Source: Adhaeribacter radiodurans | Lineage (GTDB): Bacteria > Bacteroidota > Bacteroidia > Cytophagales > Hymenobacteraceae | Reading direction: 5' to 3' | DNA length: 64,000 bases | NCBI RefSeq assembly: GCF_014075995.1 | Contig: NZ_CP055153.1 | Span: forward strand, 1,798,001 to 1,862,000 | Shown: one piece after another, positions 63,395-64,000 of the stretch | Layout of the letters: the number at the start of each line of letters is the position of its first letter | Numbering within the stretch: position 1 is the first letter of the stretch | Made by a program: the position numbers and the translations under genes | Notes under the pieces: model-generated | Told to the model about the DNA's origin: nothing | Database searches by the model: none | What the model saw: the letters and a program-made list of their open reading frames with translations, nothing else

Positions 63395-64000
63395 GCTGAA
63401 TTTGTTAGCCACTGCTGGCAAGCTGCTAAAATTTTAGTAGTAGCTCCGGCATGTTGCGCCAGGTAATGTATAGCTGTTTCTTTTATGTGCTTTCTTTTTT
63501 CAGGATCGCCGTTTATTTTCTCAAATTTGTCCCTTAGTTCCGAAGTGTTTTGAACGGGAAAAGCGCACTGCAAAGTTACTAAATCTATTGCTTCCTGAAA
63601 TTTAGTAAATGCCGGCCCAAAGAAAAGCGGTAAGCCAAACACAGCCGCTTCCAAGGTATTATGCAAGCCTTTGCCAAAAGCGCCTCCAATATACGCGTAA
63701 GTGCCATAACGGTACAAGGATGCCAATAAACCCACATTATCAATAATTAATACGCGGTAACTTGAAACGGTATCTGGTTGCGCTAAGGAATACCGGATAG
63801 CTTTTCCGGCAAAATTCTGTAATAGTTTTTCTATTTCATCAGAATGAATTTCGTGCGGTGCGATAATAAACCGCATGGCAGATAAATTTTCCTGAATAAA
63901 CGGTAGTAACACGTGCATATCGGCGGGCCAACTACTCCCGATAATAAACACAGGTTCGAGGTTTGTAAAATTGGCCACAATGGGTATTTGCTGCGCTTGG
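63382..64000 (-). CDS. waaA: 3-deoxy-D-manno-octulosonic acid transferase, C-terminal part
   Basis: The gene runs off the right edge, so only about 206 C-terminal residues are seen. They form the second Rossmann half of a GT-B enzyme (GT30): PVFIIGSSWPADMHVLLPFI, FIIAPHEIHSDEIEKLL, VLIIDNVGLLASLYRYGTYAYIGGAFGKGLHNTLEAAVFGLPLFFGP. The Kdo transferase motif with GGAFGKGLHN and the following Glu is clear. It adds Kdo to lipid A precursors in the inner membrane. A GTG codon at 63978 could be mistaken for a start but the frame continues. It is co-transcribed with rsgA. Confidence 0.93.
   Translation of the reverse strand, partial: QAQQIPIVANFTNLEPVFIIGSSWPADMHVLLPFIQENLSAMRFIIAPHEIHSDEIEKLLQNFAGKAIRYSLAQPDTVSSYRVLIIDNVGLLASLYRYGTYAYIGGAFGKGLHNTLEAAVFGLPLFFGPAFTKFQEAIDLVTLQCAFPVQNTSELRDKFEKINGDPEKRKHIKETAIHYLAQHAGATTKILAACQQWLTNSAWKD

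Noticed and set aside
63395-63421. The earlier ATG for rsgA
   Set aside because: The added nine residues are read inside waaA and do not fit the family N-terminus; the inner Met does.
63382-63978. GTG at 63978 as the start of the Kdo transferase
   Set aside because: The reading frame continues to the window edge and the peptide upstream matches the family, so the gene is simply cut by the window.

Overview
The window comes from a Bacteroidota chromosome, most likely Cytophagales and probably a Hymenobacteraceae relative such as Adhaeribacter. The grounds are low GC content, several promoters that fit the Bacteroidota pattern (TTG, about 20 bases, TAnnTTTG), three very large secreted proteins with C-terminal type IX secretion (T9SS) sorting domains, a PorV-family/PorU sortase pair, and genes typical of the group such as a PspC/DUF2807 protein under a PadR regulator. 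The genus is an inference from gene content. I found no tRNA, rRNA, CRISPR array, intact transposase gene, prophage or replication origin.

Layout. Positions 1-5700 hold a HAD phosphatase, a sugar isomerase-like TIM-barrel protein and a giant T9SS cargo made of 14 propeller-like repeats around a GEVED domain. A short mobile-element-like inverted-repeat block (5751-6029) follows. From 6340 to 8800 lie ruvC, a DUF4202 gene and a metallo-beta-lactamase-fold lipoprotein. An 815-base noncoding stretch precedes a malectin/Hydin-type T9SS cargo. Then come iscS, methylmalonyl-CoA epimerase and an 1833-residue adhesin-like T9SS cargo with tandem repeats. The stretch 20000-26500 has a CCA-adding enzyme, a GT39-like membrane glycosyltransferase and the padR-pspC operon. 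A PorV-family protein and a long PorU-type sortase (26900-33000) supply machinery of the kind that would process the three cargo proteins.

Positions 33000-46000 are mostly housekeeping and signalling: two YsnF/AvaK-type stress proteins, rnhB, a CHASE3 histidine kinase with a single-domain response regulator, gcvT, comB, a MazG-type pyrophosphohydrolase, dtd, a large membrane-anchored protein of unknown function, corA and a YigZ-family protein. Positions 46000-53600 form a surface-glycan locus: a sugar aminotransferase and a divergent QdtA/FdtA-type ketoisomerase, then a run of tightly spaced or overlapping genes for a FemAB-like acyltransferase, a Wzx flippase, a family 2 glycosyltransferase, a second FemAB-like protein and a polytopic membrane protein. 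This suggests synthesis, export and decoration of a glycan containing an amino-deoxyhexose.

The last part has a GH127-type glycosidase, a soluble acyl-ACP desaturase, a VWA plus MoxR-like AAA pair, a ZIP transporter, a cyclophilin, a fasciclin lipoprotein, rsgA and the C-terminal part of waaA, which runs off the window. The most unusual items are the 7+7 repeat protein with an abrupt base-composition change in its second half, the nested inverted-repeat element behind it, direct repeats in two promoters that look like operators, a terminator whose loop carries the adhesin stop codon, and the glycan locus with two divergent FemAB-like proteins. I saw no clear evidence for a wholly new multi-gene system.
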